Notes: generated by a model from the sequence alone, not told the origin. DNA of 64,000 nt from Archangium sp. (GCA_030681645.1 JAUXRX010000017.1:186001-250000); one strand, 5' to 3'; counted from the stretch's first letter, positions 45,352 to 54,797 are shown. Numbers and translations: made by a program.

Positions 45352-47832
45352 GTGCTCATCTCGTGCGAGAAGTGCTCCACGACGTATGTCCTTGACGATG
45401 CGCTGATCCCACCGCAGGGGGCCCCCGTTCAGTGCACGCGTTGCGGGCATGTCTTCACCGCCCGCCTGGCCCCGGCCGAGCCTGCGCCGGTGCCGGCGAG
45501 GGCCGCCGCGGCACCCGGCAACAGCACCATGATGTTCGGCAGTCCGGCCGCCGTGGCGCCCACTGCGCCCCCGGCAGCAGCCAAGAACCAGACGATGATG
45601 TTCGGCGTGCCCGGCGTGAGCGCTCCTCCGCCTCCGCCGGCGCCTCCACCTCCCTCTGCACGCACCACCATGATGTTCGGTACGCCGGGTTCCAACGTCG
45701 CGATCCCCCCTCCTGCCGCACCTCCGCCCCCCGCCAACGCGCGCAGCACCATGATGTTCGGAACCCCGGCGTCGAATGCCGCGCCCGTGCCTCCGCCCGC
45801 GGCGCCCCCGCCCTCGGCGAAGGCCACCATGGTCTTCGGCGCGCCGGTCGCGATCCCGCCCCCCGCTGCGTCGAAGAACACCACGATGATGTTCGGTACG
45901 CCGGCCTCGAACGCGGCAGCGGCCGCGGCGCCTCCGCCCCCCTCGTCGTCGTCGTCGAAGCAGACCATGGTGTTCGGCTCGGCTTCGCCCCCGCAGCCCC
46001 CGCCGCCGTCCGCCAGGCAGACGATGGTGTTCGGCACCGCGGCGTCGAACGCCGCGGCGAACCAGCCGCCGGCCCCGGCCCCGTCGTCGAAGGCGACGAT
46101 GGTCTTCGGCGCGCCCGTTGCCGCGCCTGCGCCCCCCGCGAAGAACACCACGATGATGTTCGGTACGCCGGCCTCGAACGCGGTGTCCGAGCCGGCCGAA
46201 GAGACCATTCTCGAGCAGCCTGGCCAGTCGTCGCGCACGGTGTTGTTCGGCACGGTCCCGCCCCCGCCCGAGCCCGCGCCTTCGAAGAACCAGACGATGA
46301 TGTTCGGCCGGCCGGCCGCGATCCCCAAGGTGACCGCGGGGGTGGTGGAGCTCGCCGGCATGTCCGCGGACGAAGGGGCGCCCAACGAGAGCACCGTGCG
46401 GGTCGACGCCGCGCAGGTGATCGAGGAGCACGGCGATTCCGAGGCCCCCGCGCCGGTGCACCGCCACGATCGCACGCAGCGCTTCGCCATGAGCGATTCC
46501 GATGGGCCCTCGGCCGGCCTCACCCCGCCCGAGGGCCAGAACCCCGTGCAGGATCGCCACAACCGCACCCAGCTCTTCGCGATGTCGAGCAACCAGGAGC
46601 GCACCGTCCCGGTGGCCCAGCGGCTCGATGACGCGGACCCGTCGGTGTTCGTCGGCGACACCACGTTGCCACCGGGCGCGATGCCCGCCATCGACCGGAT
46701 GCGCGGCAACACCGATCTCAACACCACGCTCCCCCCCGACGGCATGCCGCTCGACCCGCCGGGCGTCTCGCTGCTGCACGATCCCGCGAACATGACGCCG
46801 CCCGAGGCCGTGCCCGCGGCCGACGGGCCGGTGGCCACCACGCTGCCCAACCTGCCGGCGCTGCACGAACGGCCGATGAAGCCGCTCGCGCTCGAGCTTC
46901 CGCCCGAGCCGATGGGCTCCCCCCAGGATCTGAGGGCGATGCCTTCCCAGCCGCAGCTGGCCAAGGAAGACGCAGCGGCGTTGCGCGCCGCGCGCTCCGG
47001 TGGGGCAGGGCGCGCGATCGTCGTCATCCTGATCATCGTCGCGCTCGCGCTGGCCGGCGTGTTGGTCTACCGGCTCTTCGGGCGCGAGCTGCTGGGCAAG
47101 ACCGTGCCGGTCGAGGCGATCCGCGCGACGGAGCAGGCGCTGGCATCGTTGCGCTTCGACGACCAGGCCTCGCAGGAGAAGGCGCTGACCCAGTTGACCG
47201 CGGTGCTGGCCGAGTACCCGGCGCTGCCCGAGCCGCAAGCCGCGCTGGTGATCGCCACCGCGCTCCGCTTCGACGACGTGCAGGGTGAGCTCACGCGCGC
47301 CACCGGGTCGCTCAGATCCCTCAAGGCGAACGGCGGCCCGGCCCCGCGGATCGCGGAGCTCGAGGCGAAGATCACCGCGAGCGACACCGCGGCGAAGGAA
47401 CTGAAGACCCGGCTGGACGCGGAGCTGGCGAAGCTGCAGGCGCTCATGCCCGCGGCCGAGGCCGGCAGCTCCACCCACCTGGCGATGCTGCGGGCCGACG
47501 GGTTGGCGCGGGGGGTGCTCGGAGACGGCGAGGCACTGATCCGCGCGGAGGCCTTTCGCCAGCGCGCCACCACGCACGACGACTGGGCCGAGCTGATCGA
47601 GCCCGAGTACGCGCTCAACGGGGGCTCGTCGATCGACGAGGCGATCGCCCAGCTGATCGCCGTGAAGGCGCGCGGGTCGAACTCCACCTTCATCAGGCCG
47701 TACGTGCTGCTGGCGCGGCTTCAGCTCAAGAAAGGTGATCGGGCGCTCGCGCGCGCCGAGCTCGAGCTGGTGACGGCGATGAACTCGCGGCACCAGATCG
47801 CCAACGACCTGCTGGCCTCGATCGCTCCTTAG
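45352..47832 (+). CDS. MJ0042 zinc-ribbon membrane protein with twelve T-M-M-F-G repeats
   Basis: This 826-residue protein has an N-terminal zinc ribbon with C5, C8, C28 and C31 (ISCEKCSTTYVLDD, then VQCTRCGHVFTA). Residues about 58-320 hold twelve T-[MV]-[MVL]-F-G motifs separated by Pro/Ala/Ser linkers of 15-30 residues; most T's are preceded by K/R/N/S/A within two residues. Next come T-Q-x-F-A-M-S and T-T-L-P-P motifs, a Pro-rich part, one transmembrane helix at about 555-575 (IVVILIIVALALAGVLVYRL) and a helical C-terminus of about 250 residues on the other side. The start is GTG 45352. The architecture resembles the myxobacterial GltJ-type zinc-ribbon scaffolds used in gliding motility, but that match is only architectural. 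The role is unknown. Confidence 0.8.
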   Translation: MLISCEKCSTTYVLDDALIPPQGAPVQCTRCGHVFTARLAPAEPAPVPARAAAAPGNSTMMFGSPAAVAPTAPPAAAKNQTMMFGVPGVSAPPPPPAPPPPSARTTMMFGTPGSNVAIPPPAAPPPPANARSTMMFGTPASNAAPVPPPAAPPPSAKATMVFGAPVAIPPPAASKNTTMMFGTPASNAAAAAAPPPPSSSSSKQTMVFGSASPPQPPPPSARQTMVFGTAASNAAANQPPAPAPSSKATMVFGAPVAAPAPPAKNTTMMFGTPASNAVSEPAEETILEQPGQSSRTVLFGTVPPPPEPAPSKNQTMMFGRPAAIPKVTAGVVELAGMSADEGAPNESTVRVDAAQVIEEHGDSEAPAPVHRHDRTQRFAMSDSDGPSAGLTPPEGQNPVQDRHNRTQLFAMSSNQERTVPVAQRLDDADPSVFVGDTTLPPGAMPAIDRMRGNTDLNTTLPPDGMPLDPPGVSLLHDPANMTPPEAVPAADGPVATTLPNLPALHERPMKPLALELPPEPMGSPQDLRAMPSQPQLAKEDAAALRAARSGGAGRAIVVILIIVALALAGVLVYRLFGRELLGKTVPVEAIRATEQALASLRFDDQASQEKALTQLTAVLAEYPALPEPQAALVIATALRFDDVQGELTRATGSLRSLKANGGPAPRIAELEAKITASDTAAKELKTRLDAELAKLQALMPAAEAGSSTHLAMLRADGLARGVLGDGEALIRAEAFRQRATTHDDWAELIEPEYALNGGSSIDEAIAQLIAVKARGSNSTFIRPYVLLARLQLKKGDRALARAELELVTAMNSRHQIANDLLASIAP

Positions 47833-47839
47833 GCGCGGC

Positions 47840-48565
47840 TCAACGCTTCGCCAGGCGCGACTCGACCGGCAGCAGCGTGGCGAAGCCGGCGAACAGCTCG
47901 GAGGTCAGCCGTGGCTTCGAGCCGGGCGCTTCGGTGCGCAGCCAGTCGTTGAGCCGCTTGCCCGACGCGGTGCGCAGCTGGGTGGGCGTGGACAGGTTCA
48001 TGCGGTAGCGCACCACGCCGCGCGCGACGCGGTGGATCACCAGCACCGTGCCGTCGGCCTCGACGTCTTCCACCAGGCCGACGTGGGTGAGGCCGTCGTT
48101 GGTGTGGCCGTCGCGGTTGAGATCGTAGGTCTCCTTGAAGAAGACCAGGTCGCCGGGCAGGGGCCGGCCGCCTTCGAAGATGCGGCCGTGGTGCGAAGCG
48201 AAGCGCCACATCGCGGTGACGGCGTTGTCGCCGGGCCGGGCCTCGGTGAGCAGGTCGACCCCCAGGGGCTCGTAGAGGGCCTTGACGAAGCTGGTGCAGT
48301 CGTCGCCGTAGCGCTTGCCTCGCACCACCACGCGGCTCTTGCCGAGGAGGGCCTGGGCGGTGCTGACCGCGGTGTCCCGGGCGCCGGGCGCCACGGCGAG
48401 CGGGGCCCGGGCGTCAGCTTCCGCGTCGGGGATCTCCCGGGTGGCGGCGGGGCGGGCGAAGGGCTCGTAGCGCTCGACGTACAGGTGCCGGCCGCCGATC
48501 GGCGCGCCGGTGGCGCAGCCGGTGGCCACGAGGGTGAAGGCCGCGCTGAGCCAGAGGGAACGCAC
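47840..48565 (-). CDS. NlpC/P60-like cysteine hydrolase lipoprotein
   Basis: This 241-residue protein has the signal [17 protein letters not shown] with a lipobox. The catalytic core has the cysteine in [20 protein letters not shown], a [16 protein letters not shown] segment and the histidine in [15 protein letters not shown], the order seen in NlpC/P60 and CHAP peptidases that cleave peptidoglycan stem or cross-bridge peptides. Its neighbours are divergent (48631) and convergent (47832). The start is ATG 48565. Confidence 0.82.
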   Translation of the reverse strand: MRSLWLSAAFTLVATGCATGAPIGGRHLYVERYEPFARPAATREIPDAEADARAPLAVAPGARDTAVSTAQALLGKSRVVVRGKRYGDDCTSFVKALYEPLGVDLLTEARPGDNAVTAMWRFASHHGRIFEGGRPLPGDLVFFKETYDLNRDGHTNDGLTHVGLVEDVEADGTVLVIHRVARGVVRYRMNLSTPTQLRTASGKRLNDWLRTEAPGSKPRLTSELFAGFATLLPVESRLAKR

Positions 48566-48630
48566 GAAGCCCAGCCTCGCCCACGGGGGCGCCGCGTCAA
48601 TTTTCTCCTGCGCGGTGCTATGAGCGCGGC

Positions 48631-50283
48631 GTGCGTCCTTCCCTCGTGCTCGGGCTCCTGCTGGTGCTGACGGCTTGCCGCGACAGCGCGTTCCAGGCGG
48701 CGAACCGCCTCGACACCCTCGACGGCTGGCGCCGCTTCATCGCGGACAACCCGAAGGACGACGGCGTGGACGCCGCGCAGCAACGCCTCGAGGAACTGGC
48801 CTTCGCCGAGGCGCAGAAGGCGCACACCGTGGTGGCCTACAAGCGCTACCTCGAGGAGTACCCGGAGGCCGACAAGGTGGCGACCGTGCGCAAGCTGCTC
48901 GAGTCGCTGCGCTTCAACGCGGCGATGGAACGCAACACCGCCCACGCCCTGCGGCAGTTCCTGCGCGATCACCCCGACGGCGCGCACCGGGAAGAGGTCG
49001 ACGCGAGGCTCGGCAAGCTCGAGCTCGAGGAGCTGGTCACTTCCGAAGACGCGCGCGCGCTCGAGACGCTGGTGAAGAAGCACCCCGAAGATCCGCGCGT
49101 GGAGCAGGCCAACGCCAGGATCGACGAGGCGGCCTGGGGCGCCGCACGCACCGCGCGGGCGCTCTACCACTACCTCCGCGACTTCCCCGCGGGGCGCCAC
49201 CGCGACGACGCGAAGAAGCGGCTGCTCTCGCTGCAGCTCGAGGGGCTGCTGGTCTCGGGGGCGCTCGACCAGGCGCGGCTGGTGGCCGCCCGGGCCCCGC
49301 TGGCGAAGGAGCTGCCCGATCTCACCGCCAGGCTGACCCGGGCCGAGCAGGTGGCGGTGCTGCAGCGCTCGAAGGACGAGCGGGTGGTGCAGGCGTTCGC
49401 CGGGCAGTCGCTGAGGGCGCTGGCCGACCTGGTGACGTCGTTCGCGGCGCGCGACCCGCTGGAGCGCTGGCAGGCGGCGGAAGAGGCGGGCGCCCAGGTG
49501 AGCGTGCTGGCCATCGACCCGCTGCTCGAGCAGGTCCGGTCGGCGCGCTCGCCCCTGGTGCGCCAGCGCGCGTTCGAGAGCCTGGGCCGGGTGCTGCGCT
49601 CGCTGCCGCGCGAGGTGGCCGAATACGAGGTCGCCACCCGGGTGGAGGCGCTGCAGGGCCAGGCGGGCGACTCGCAGCTGGTGCTCACGCTGGCAGTGTT
49701 GCTCGACCTCACCGGCGAGCTCGAGCGTGCCTCGACGGAGTACCAGCGCATGTGGGACGCCGCGAACCCCGACCCCATCGTGCTGCGCCGCTGGTCTGAC
49801 ATCCGCCGCGAGCGCAGGCAGTTCTTCTCGTCGGCGGTGGTGGCGAGGCAGCTCTCGGCGTGGGCGAAGGGGGTGGCCGACGCGGCGTTCGAGCCGGGGC
49901 CGCTGTCGGCGCTCTCCGCGAGCCGCGAGCTGTGTGGGGCGGTGGAGATGGCGCGCTTCGCCGAGGGCATCATCGAGGGGGCGTCGAAGGAGAAGACCGA
50001 CTTCCCCGACGACATCGCGGCCTTCCTGATGCGGGCGCGCGAGGCGCGGCGGCTCACCGAGGCGAAGCTGCGCGACGCCGAGCTTCAGCTGCTGGCGACC
50101 GACGCGAACGCGCGGCGCTGTGGCGACGCGGCCGTCACCGAACGGCTCGCCGAAGGGGAACAGCGGCGGATCGCGTCGCTGGGTGCGCTCAAGTCGAAGC
50201 CGCCGCGCGAGCTGCCGCTCATTCTCGAGATCGTGCGCGAGCGCGATCCCTCGCCGCAGGTGCGAGCCGCCGCCGCGAAGTGA
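48631..50283 (+). CDS. Tetratricopeptide-like helical lipoprotein
   Basis: This 550-residue protein starts at GTG 48631 with the signal [16 protein letters not shown], a clear lipobox. The rest is nearly all helices in a repeating pattern with aromatic and Pro-rich turns, such as [34 protein letters not shown] and [20 protein letters not shown], each about 35-40 residues (TPR/YfiO-like). Later parts ([12 protein letters not shown]) look HEAT-like. It is probably a periplasmic scaffold. The function is unknown. The 65 bases between it and the divergent NlpC gene hold no other feature. Confidence 0.75.
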   Translation: MRPSLVLGLLLVLTACRDSAFQAANRLDTLDGWRRFIADNPKDDGVDAAQQRLEELAFAEAQKAHTVVAYKRYLEEYPEADKVATVRKLLESLRFNAAMERNTAHALRQFLRDHPDGAHREEVDARLGKLELEELVTSEDARALETLVKKHPEDPRVEQANARIDEAAWGAARTARALYHYLRDFPAGRHRDDAKKRLLSLQLEGLLVSGALDQARLVAARAPLAKELPDLTARLTRAEQVAVLQRSKDERVVQAFAGQSLRALADLVTSFAARDPLERWQAAEEAGAQVSVLAIDPLLEQVRSARSPLVRQRAFESLGRVLRSLPREVAEYEVATRVEALQGQAGDSQLVLTLAVLLDLTGELERASTEYQRMWDAANPDPIVLRRWSDIRRERRQFFSSAVVARQLSAWAKGVADAAFEPGPLSALSASRELCGAVEMARFAEGIIEGASKEKTDFPDDIAAFLMRAREARRLTEAKLRDAELQLLATDANARRCGDAAVTERLAEGEQRRIASLGALKSKPPRELPLILEIVRERDPSPQVRAAAAK

Positions 50284-50315
50284 CGCCGGTGGGTGACTGA
50301 AACAGGGCTCGGCCC

Positions 50316-50490
50316 CCGTTCATCTCGAGCGGAGTCGAGGGATGGGCGTCCAGGCTCGCAGGAAGACGCCCCTCGACTCCGCTCCGCTCGGGGTGAGCGG
50401 TGACGAGCTCGATCGCCATTCCGCTCCTCTCGGGGTGAGCGGTGACGACCTCGATCGCTTGTTTCGCTCCCCTCTCGGGGTGCACGGCAG
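50316..50490. repeat. Tandem and inverted S-repeat array between convergent genes
   Basis: One inverted full copy (50316-50341) faces direct copies whose CGGGGTGAGC core recurs at 50389 and 50431 and, more degenerate, at 50476, i.e. periods of 42 and 45 bp. Each direct unit also carries GGTGACGASCTCGATCGC. The inverted/direct pair can form a long hairpin, so it may terminate both flanking convergent genes. No other feature is seen in the 215-base gap. Confidence 0.8.
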
Positions 50491-50498
50491 GCCCCGCG

Positions 50499-52610
50499 CT
50501 ATTCGCAGCTGCAGGTGCACTGCGTGCACGTCGCGGCCGTCCCGCTGCACGTGTCCAGATCGAGGGTGCAGCGGAGGACCGAGGGCATGGTGCAGCTGTT
50601 GGGGCCAGCACAGTTGGTGCTGTTTCGGGTGGGCCCGGTGTACGGGGGCGGCCCTCCACCGCAGAAGGTCGCCGACGAGGCGAACGCGTTGGCAGGGCAC
50701 ACCTCGCTCGATCCGTCGCAGGTCTCCGGGACATCGCAGAGGTTGCTCGCTGCACGGCAGACCGTGCCTGCGCCCGCTGCGCGCACGGGGCACGTGGTGC
50801 CACCGGTGCACACGTCGTCCAGGTCGCAGGCACTCGCGCCGCGCGCGCGGCACACGGTGCCGTTGACGAGCACCTGATCGGCCGGGCAGGTGTTGGTCGA
50901 GCCGGTGCAGTTCTCCACCGCGTCACACGGGCCGCCTGACCCGCGGCAGACGGTGGTGTTGGGGGCCATCGAGTCACCCGGGCACGCCACGCTCGCGCCG
51001 GTGCAGGCCTCGGCCACGTCGCACTGCCCGTTCTGCGGCCGGCACACGGTCCCGCCGGGCACCAGGGCATCGGCCGGGCACGCGGCGGCCGAGCCGGTGC
51101 AATTCTCGGTCACGTCACAGGACCCCATGGTGAAGCGGCAGATGGTGCTGCTCCCCACGAACGCATCGCCGGGGCATTGCGTGCTCGACCCGGTGCACTG
51201 CTCGGCCACGTCGCAGAGGCCGGCGCTGGGGCGGCAGACGGTGGTGCCGGGGGAGAGGGCGTCGCCCGGGCAGGCTCCGCTCGAGCCGTTGCAGGTCTCG
51301 GCAGGGTCGCAGGCGCCCGCGGAGGGGCGGCACACCGTCGCTGCCGGCACGAGCACGTCGACGGGAGGACAGAGGCCGTTGGTACCGGTGCAGCGCTCTT
51401 CGACGTCACAGGCGCCGGTCGAGGGGCGGCAGACCGTGGTCGGCGGCGCATAGCTGTCGACGCAGGCCGCTGACGAGCCGGTGCAGAGATCGGCCACGTC
51501 GCAGCCACCCGCGCTCGCGCGGCAGGGAGCGCCCGCGCTGAGAAAGCCGTCGACGGGGCAGGGGCCGCTCGACCCGGTGCACATTTCGGCCACGTCGCAC
51601 GCCCCCGCGCTCGGGCGGCAGGTGGTGCTCGCGGGCGAGAGCACGTTGGCGGGGCAGGCGCCGCCGGAGCCGGTGCAGTTCTCTGCGGGATCGCAGAACC
51701 CGGTGGAGGGGCGGCAGACGGTGCTGGCCGGAGCGACCACGTCGGCAGGGCAGTCGACGGCAGCCCCGCTGCACACCTCGGCAGAATCACAAGCGCCGTT
51801 CCCGGGGCGGCACACGGTGCCCTGGGTCACCAGCACGTCGGTGCAGGCGGCTGACGAGCCGGTGCAGGTGTCGGCGAGATCGCAGGCGCCCAGGGTGGGC
51901 CGGCAAACCGTCCCACCGGAGACGAAGGTGTCGGCCGGGCACGCGTTACCCGTGCCGGTGCAGAGTTCGGCGACGTCGCACGGGCCGGCGGCTGCGCGGC
52001 ACTGCCGGTCGCTCGGCGCGAACGTGGTCTCAGGAGGGCAGTCGGGCGAGGTCCCGGTGCAGTATTCATCGACGTCGCAGGCGGTCGTGATGGTGCGGCA
52101 GACGGCGCTCGAGGGCTTGAGGCCGTTCGCGGGGCAGTCCACCGACACGCCGTCGCAGAACTCGGCGAGGTCGCAGGCGCCGGCCGACGCGCGGCACTCG
52201 AAGGTGACGTTGCCGGGCCGCAGCGCATCAGCGGGGCATTCGCCCTGGGCGCTGCAGGTCTCGGCGAGATCGCAGGGGCCCGCGGCCGCGCGGCACTCGG
52301 TGTTGGGGGTGCACGGGGCTCCAGCGTCGCCGCTGCTGCCCCCGCCGGTACCTCCACCGGTGCTTCCACCACCCGTGCCTCCACCGGTGCTTCCACCCGT
52401 GCCTCCACCGGTGGTCCCCCCACCGCCGCCCGTGGTCGTGCCGCCGCCGCCGCCGCCCGTCCTGCTGCCGCCGTCGTCAGGCACGCAAAACAGAGTGTCT
52501 TCGTCGCAGACCGTGCCTGCGTCGCAGCCCTCGAAGCAACCGCGCCCTCTGGGGGAACAGCCCAGCAACGTCGACACCACCACCACCACCACGCCCAGTC
52601 GCAGGTTCAT
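50499..52610 (-). CDS. Lipoprotein with 17 tandem Cys-rich (disintegrin-like) repeats
   Basis: This is a 703-residue protein. The signal MNLRLGVVVVVVSTLLGC ends with C18, followed by a short Cys-rich knot and a Gly/Thr-rich linker (about residues 48-92). Seventeen tandem repeats of about 32 residues follow, each C-R-x4-5-G-x-C-D-x-A-E-x-C-x-G-x5-C-P, i.e. five or six conserved cysteines per unit, like disintegrin or TIL modules. The C-terminus ends with a few more cysteines (CTQCTCSCE). It is very likely a stiff, disulfide-linked stalk on the cell surface. The repeat protein could function in adhesion; I cannot assign a partner. It follows the SpmAB gene by 35 bases. Confidence 0.88.
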   Translation of the reverse strand: MNLRLGVVVVVVSTLLGCSPRGRGCFEGCDAGTVCDEDTLFCVPDDGGSRTGGGGGGTTTGGGGGTTGGGTGGSTGGGTGGGSTGGGTGGGSSGDAGAPCTPNTECRAAAGPCDLAETCSAQGECPADALRPGNVTFECRASAGACDLAEFCDGVSVDCPANGLKPSSAVCRTITTACDVDEYCTGTSPDCPPETTFAPSDRQCRAAAGPCDVAELCTGTGNACPADTFVSGGTVCRPTLGACDLADTCTGSSAACTDVLVTQGTVCRPGNGACDSAEVCSGAAVDCPADVVAPASTVCRPSTGFCDPAENCTGSGGACPANVLSPASTTCRPSAGACDVAEMCTGSSGPCPVDGFLSAGAPCRASAGGCDVADLCTGSSAACVDSYAPPTTVCRPSTGACDVEERCTGTNGLCPPVDVLVPAATVCRPSAGACDPAETCNGSSGACPGDALSPGTTVCRPSAGLCDVAEQCTGSSTQCPGDAFVGSSTICRFTMGSCDVTENCTGSAAACPADALVPGGTVCRPQNGQCDVAEACTGASVACPGDSMAPNTTVCRGSGGPCDAVENCTGSTNTCPADQVLVNGTVCRARGASACDLDDVCTGGTTCPVRAAGAGTVCRAASNLCDVPETCDGSSEVCPANAFASSATFCGGGPPPYTGPTRNSTNCAGPNSCTMPSVLRCTLDLDTCSGTAATCTQCTCSCE

Positions 52611-52645
52611 GGGCGCGATCTAGATCGCAGCGCAGAGGGAAGCGA

Positions 52646-53980
52646 CTACTTCGGACTGATGTACGGCGCCGACGCGAAGAACGCTTTGCAGACCAGCAGC
52701 GCGCCGATGGGCCCGGCGAAGTCCGCCACGAGGCAGGCCGCGAGCGTGTGCCGCAGCGCCTTGACCTGCACCGCGCCGAAGTAGAGCGCGAGCACGTAGA
52801 AGGTGGTCTCGGTGCTGCCGTTGAGCACCGAGAGGAGGTAGCCGACGAACGAGTCGGGCCCGTACGCCTTGAGCCCATCGCTCATCACGCCCAGCGCGCC
52901 GCTGCCCGAGAGGGGGCGGATGAGCGCCATGGGGAGCGCTTCCGGGGGGAAGCCCAGCGGGGTCACCACCGGAGAGAGCACGTTCACCAGCACGTCCATC
53001 GCGCCCGACGCGCGGAACATGCCGATCGCCACCAGCACGCCCACGAGGAAGGGGATGATCGAGATCACCGTCTGGAAGCCGTCCTTCGCGGCGCCGATGA
53101 AGGCCTCGTAGACCTTCACGCCGCGGCCGAAGCCGAGCGTCACGATGGTGAGGATCAGCAGGGGCAGGAGCCAGCCCGACAGGTACGCGCGGCTGGTGTC
53201 GAAGGCGCTCTGCGAGGCGGGCGCGGCCAGCACGTCGCGCACCAGGGCGACGAGCACCGCCACCCCGATCGCGACCGCCACCACCTGGCGCCAGCTCGAG
53301 GTCTTCGGGGCGACGGCGGCGAGCTCCTCGGCCTTCTCCAGCGCGGTGGCGTCGGGGGCCTTGAGCTTCGTGGCGTCGATCTCCACGGCGCCGTAGCGGC
53401 TCATGGCGAAGATCGAGCGGCGCTCGAGCAGCTTGCAGGCGAGCACGGCGAAGAAGGTGCTGAACGACGCCGCGAGCAGGGTGGGCACGATGATGCCGGC
53501 AGGGTCCTTCGAGCCGAGCGTGGCGCGCACGCCGATCACGGTGAGCGGCAGCGCGATGCACGAGGTGTTGATGGCCAGGAAGAGCGCCATCGAGTTGGTG
53601 GCCACGCCCTTCTGGGTGTTGAGCTTGTCGAGCTCCTGCATCGCCTTGAGGCCGAAGGGGGTGGCAGCGTTGCCCAGGCCCAGCACGTTGGCGGCGAGGT
53701 TCAGGATCATCGCCCCCATCGCGGGGTGATCGACCGGCACTTCGGGAAAGAGGCGGCTCATCACGGGCCGCAGCACGTTCGCCAGCGAGCGGAGCAGGCC
53801 TGCTTCACGCAGCACGCCCACCAGGCCCAGCCAGAGGGTCATCTGGCCGATGAGGCCGAGCGCGAGCTCCACCGCCGACTTCGCGGACATGACCGTGGCC
53901 TCGGTCAGCTTCGGCATGGTGCCGTTGAAGGCGGCCGTCAGCACCGAGACGACGATCAGCGCGAGGAAGACCCAGTTCAT
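52646..53980 (-). CDS. SpmA-SpmB fused spore-maturation-like membrane protein
   Basis: This 444-residue integral membrane protein has two nucleoside-recognition/Gate halves. The first (about 1-195) resembles SpmA, with NAATPFGLKAMQELDKLN and SMALFLAINTSCIALPLTVI. The second (about 270-444) resembles SpmB, with PFLVGVLVAIGMF, PLSGSGALGV and STETTFYVLALYFGAV. A soluble linker of about 75 residues lies between. In Bacillus, SpmA and SpmB are separate proteins of spore-core dehydration; a role in myxospore maturation or general transport is plausible but unproved. The start ATG 53980 lies at the end of a 43-bp repeat shared with hutH. Confidence 0.88.
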   Translation of the reverse strand: MNWVFLALIVVSVLTAAFNGTMPKLTEATVMSAKSAVELALGLIGQMTLWLGLVGVLREAGLLRSLANVLRPVMSRLFPEVPVDHPAMGAMILNLAANVLGLGNAATPFGLKAMQELDKLNTQKGVATNSMALFLAINTSCIALPLTVIGVRATLGSKDPAGIIVPTLLAASFSTFFAVLACKLLERRSIFAMSRYGAVEIDATKLKAPDATALEKAEELAAVAPKTSSWRQVVAVAIGVAVLVALVRDVLAAPASQSAFDTSRAYLSGWLLPLLILTIVTLGFGRGVKVYEAFIGAAKDGFQTVISIIPFLVGVLVAIGMFRASGAMDVLVNVLSPVVTPLGFPPEALPMALIRPLSGSGALGVMSDGLKAYGPDSFVGYLLSVLNGSTETTFYVLALYFGAVQVKALRHTLAACLVADFAGPIGALLVCKAFFASAPYISPK

Positions 53981-54019
53981 GGAGCGCAGCCGATAGCAGC
54001 GGAACGCTGCGCGAGACAG
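53977..54019 (-). repeat. 43-bp leader repeat ending on the spmAB start codon (copy 2)
   Basis: It differs from 43603-43645 at one position. It also contains the GCAGCG-TTC-CGCTGC hairpin, and the start codon occupies its 3' end. Sequences beyond the repeat differ fully between the two loci. Confidence 0.85.
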
Positions 54020-54124
54020 ACAGGAGCGAAGCGGAGGTCTGGCCGAGGCGGAGCGACCCAGTACACGGAGCGGCATCCCACGCCGCCCGCGCGAAAAGAC
54101 CAGTTTTCTGACACCCTGTTCGCG

Positions 54125-54526
54125 ATGCCCGAGTTCCCTTCAGAGGCGTGGTGCCAGTGGGCGATCCGCCTCCTCAACGAAGATCGCGACGCGGCCGGCG
54201 CGGCCGAAGGGTGGGACGGGGACTTCGGCGTGGTGATCGATCGTGAGGGCGGGGCGATGGGGATCTCCATCGGCGCGCCGGTGAACGGGAAGCTTCCCGA
54301 GCCGCGCTTCCTCTCGCCCGAGGCGGTCGAGGCCGCGCAGCCCCGGTTCTTCGCGCGGGCCAGCCAGGCCGACTGGTGGGCTTTGATCGAAGGGGGGCTG
54401 GATCCCATCGCCGCCATCGTGCAGAAGCGACTGGTCGCGAGGGGTGATCTGACGCCGGTGATCGCGCGACTCCAATACCGCGGGCTGGCAGAGCGCTGGC
54501 TCGAGCGAATCAGAAGTGGGGGATGA
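54125..54526 (+). CDS. SCP2-like small protein
   Basis: This 133-residue soluble protein is chosen from ATG 54125; the open frame upstream is antisense to spmAB. It has the pattern WGDFGVVID, a middle with hydrophobic strand pairs (GGAMGISIGAP), ADWWALIEGGLDPIAAIVQK and a terminal helix (VIARLQYRGLAERWLERI). That layout resembles the SCP2 sterol-carrier fold, which binds lipids. The assignment is by pattern only. The next gene starts one base after its stop, so they are probably co-transcribed. Confidence 0.55.
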   Translation: MPEFPSEAWCQWAIRLLNEDRDAAGAAEGWDGDFGVVIDREGGAMGISIGAPVNGKLPEPRFLSPEAVEAAQPRFFARASQADWWALIEGGLDPIAAIVQKRLVARGDLTPVIARLQYRGLAERWLERIRSGG

Positions 54527-54527
54527 C

Positions 54528-54797
54528 ATGGGCATCGCGAGCAAGCTGAAGGCACGGGCGCTGGGCTACGGGCAGAAGGCCATGGAAAGGCTCTTCGCCG
54601 ACGAGAAGCGCGCGCAGAAGGTGGTCGAGGCGCTGGGCAAGGCGCAGCAGGCCAAGAAGAGCCTCGACTCGACCCAGCGGGTGGTGATGCACCAGCTCAA
54701 CTTCGCCACCAGGCAGGACTTCAAGGATCTGGGGCGGCAGCTGTCGGGCCTCAAGAAGCGCCTGCGCTCGCTCGACGACAAGCTCGCCGAGCTCTGA
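54528..54797 (+). CDS. Small coiled-coil protein
   Basis: This 89-residue highly charged, helical protein is chosen from ATG 54528, one base after the SCP2-like stop (GTG 54516 is possible). It has leucine- and lysine-rich segments (AQKVVEALGKAQQAKKSLDS, FKDLGRQLSGLKKRLRSLDD) expected to form a coiled coil, as in phasins and polyhydroxyalkanoate granule proteins. No motif proves a function. Confidence 0.6.
   Translation: MGIASKLKARALGYGQKAMERLFADEKRAQKVVEALGKAQQAKKSLDSTQRVVMHQLNFATRQDFKDLGRQLSGLKKRLRSLDDKLAEL

Noticed and set aside
45520..46320. Possible minisatellite or CRISPR-like repeat
   Set aside because: Repeats are codons for T-M-M-F-G in a continuous frame with variable linkers; a protein repeat, not a DNA array.
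45121..47793. An 890-residue minus-strand open frame opposite the T-M-M-F-G gene
   Set aside because: The repetitive Arg/Gly/His composition reflects the Pro/Ala repeats on the other strand; no motif or start.
50499..52610. Possible CRISPR-like array (regular repeats about 96 bp apart)
   Set aside because: The repeats are in one reading frame, vary at third positions and encode a Cys-rich protein with a signal peptide; there are no unique spacers or cas genes.
54010..54124. Possible upstream extension of the SCP2-like gene through the spmAB leader
   Set aside because: The extension is antisense to spmAB and lacks a start; ATG 54125 opens the domain.
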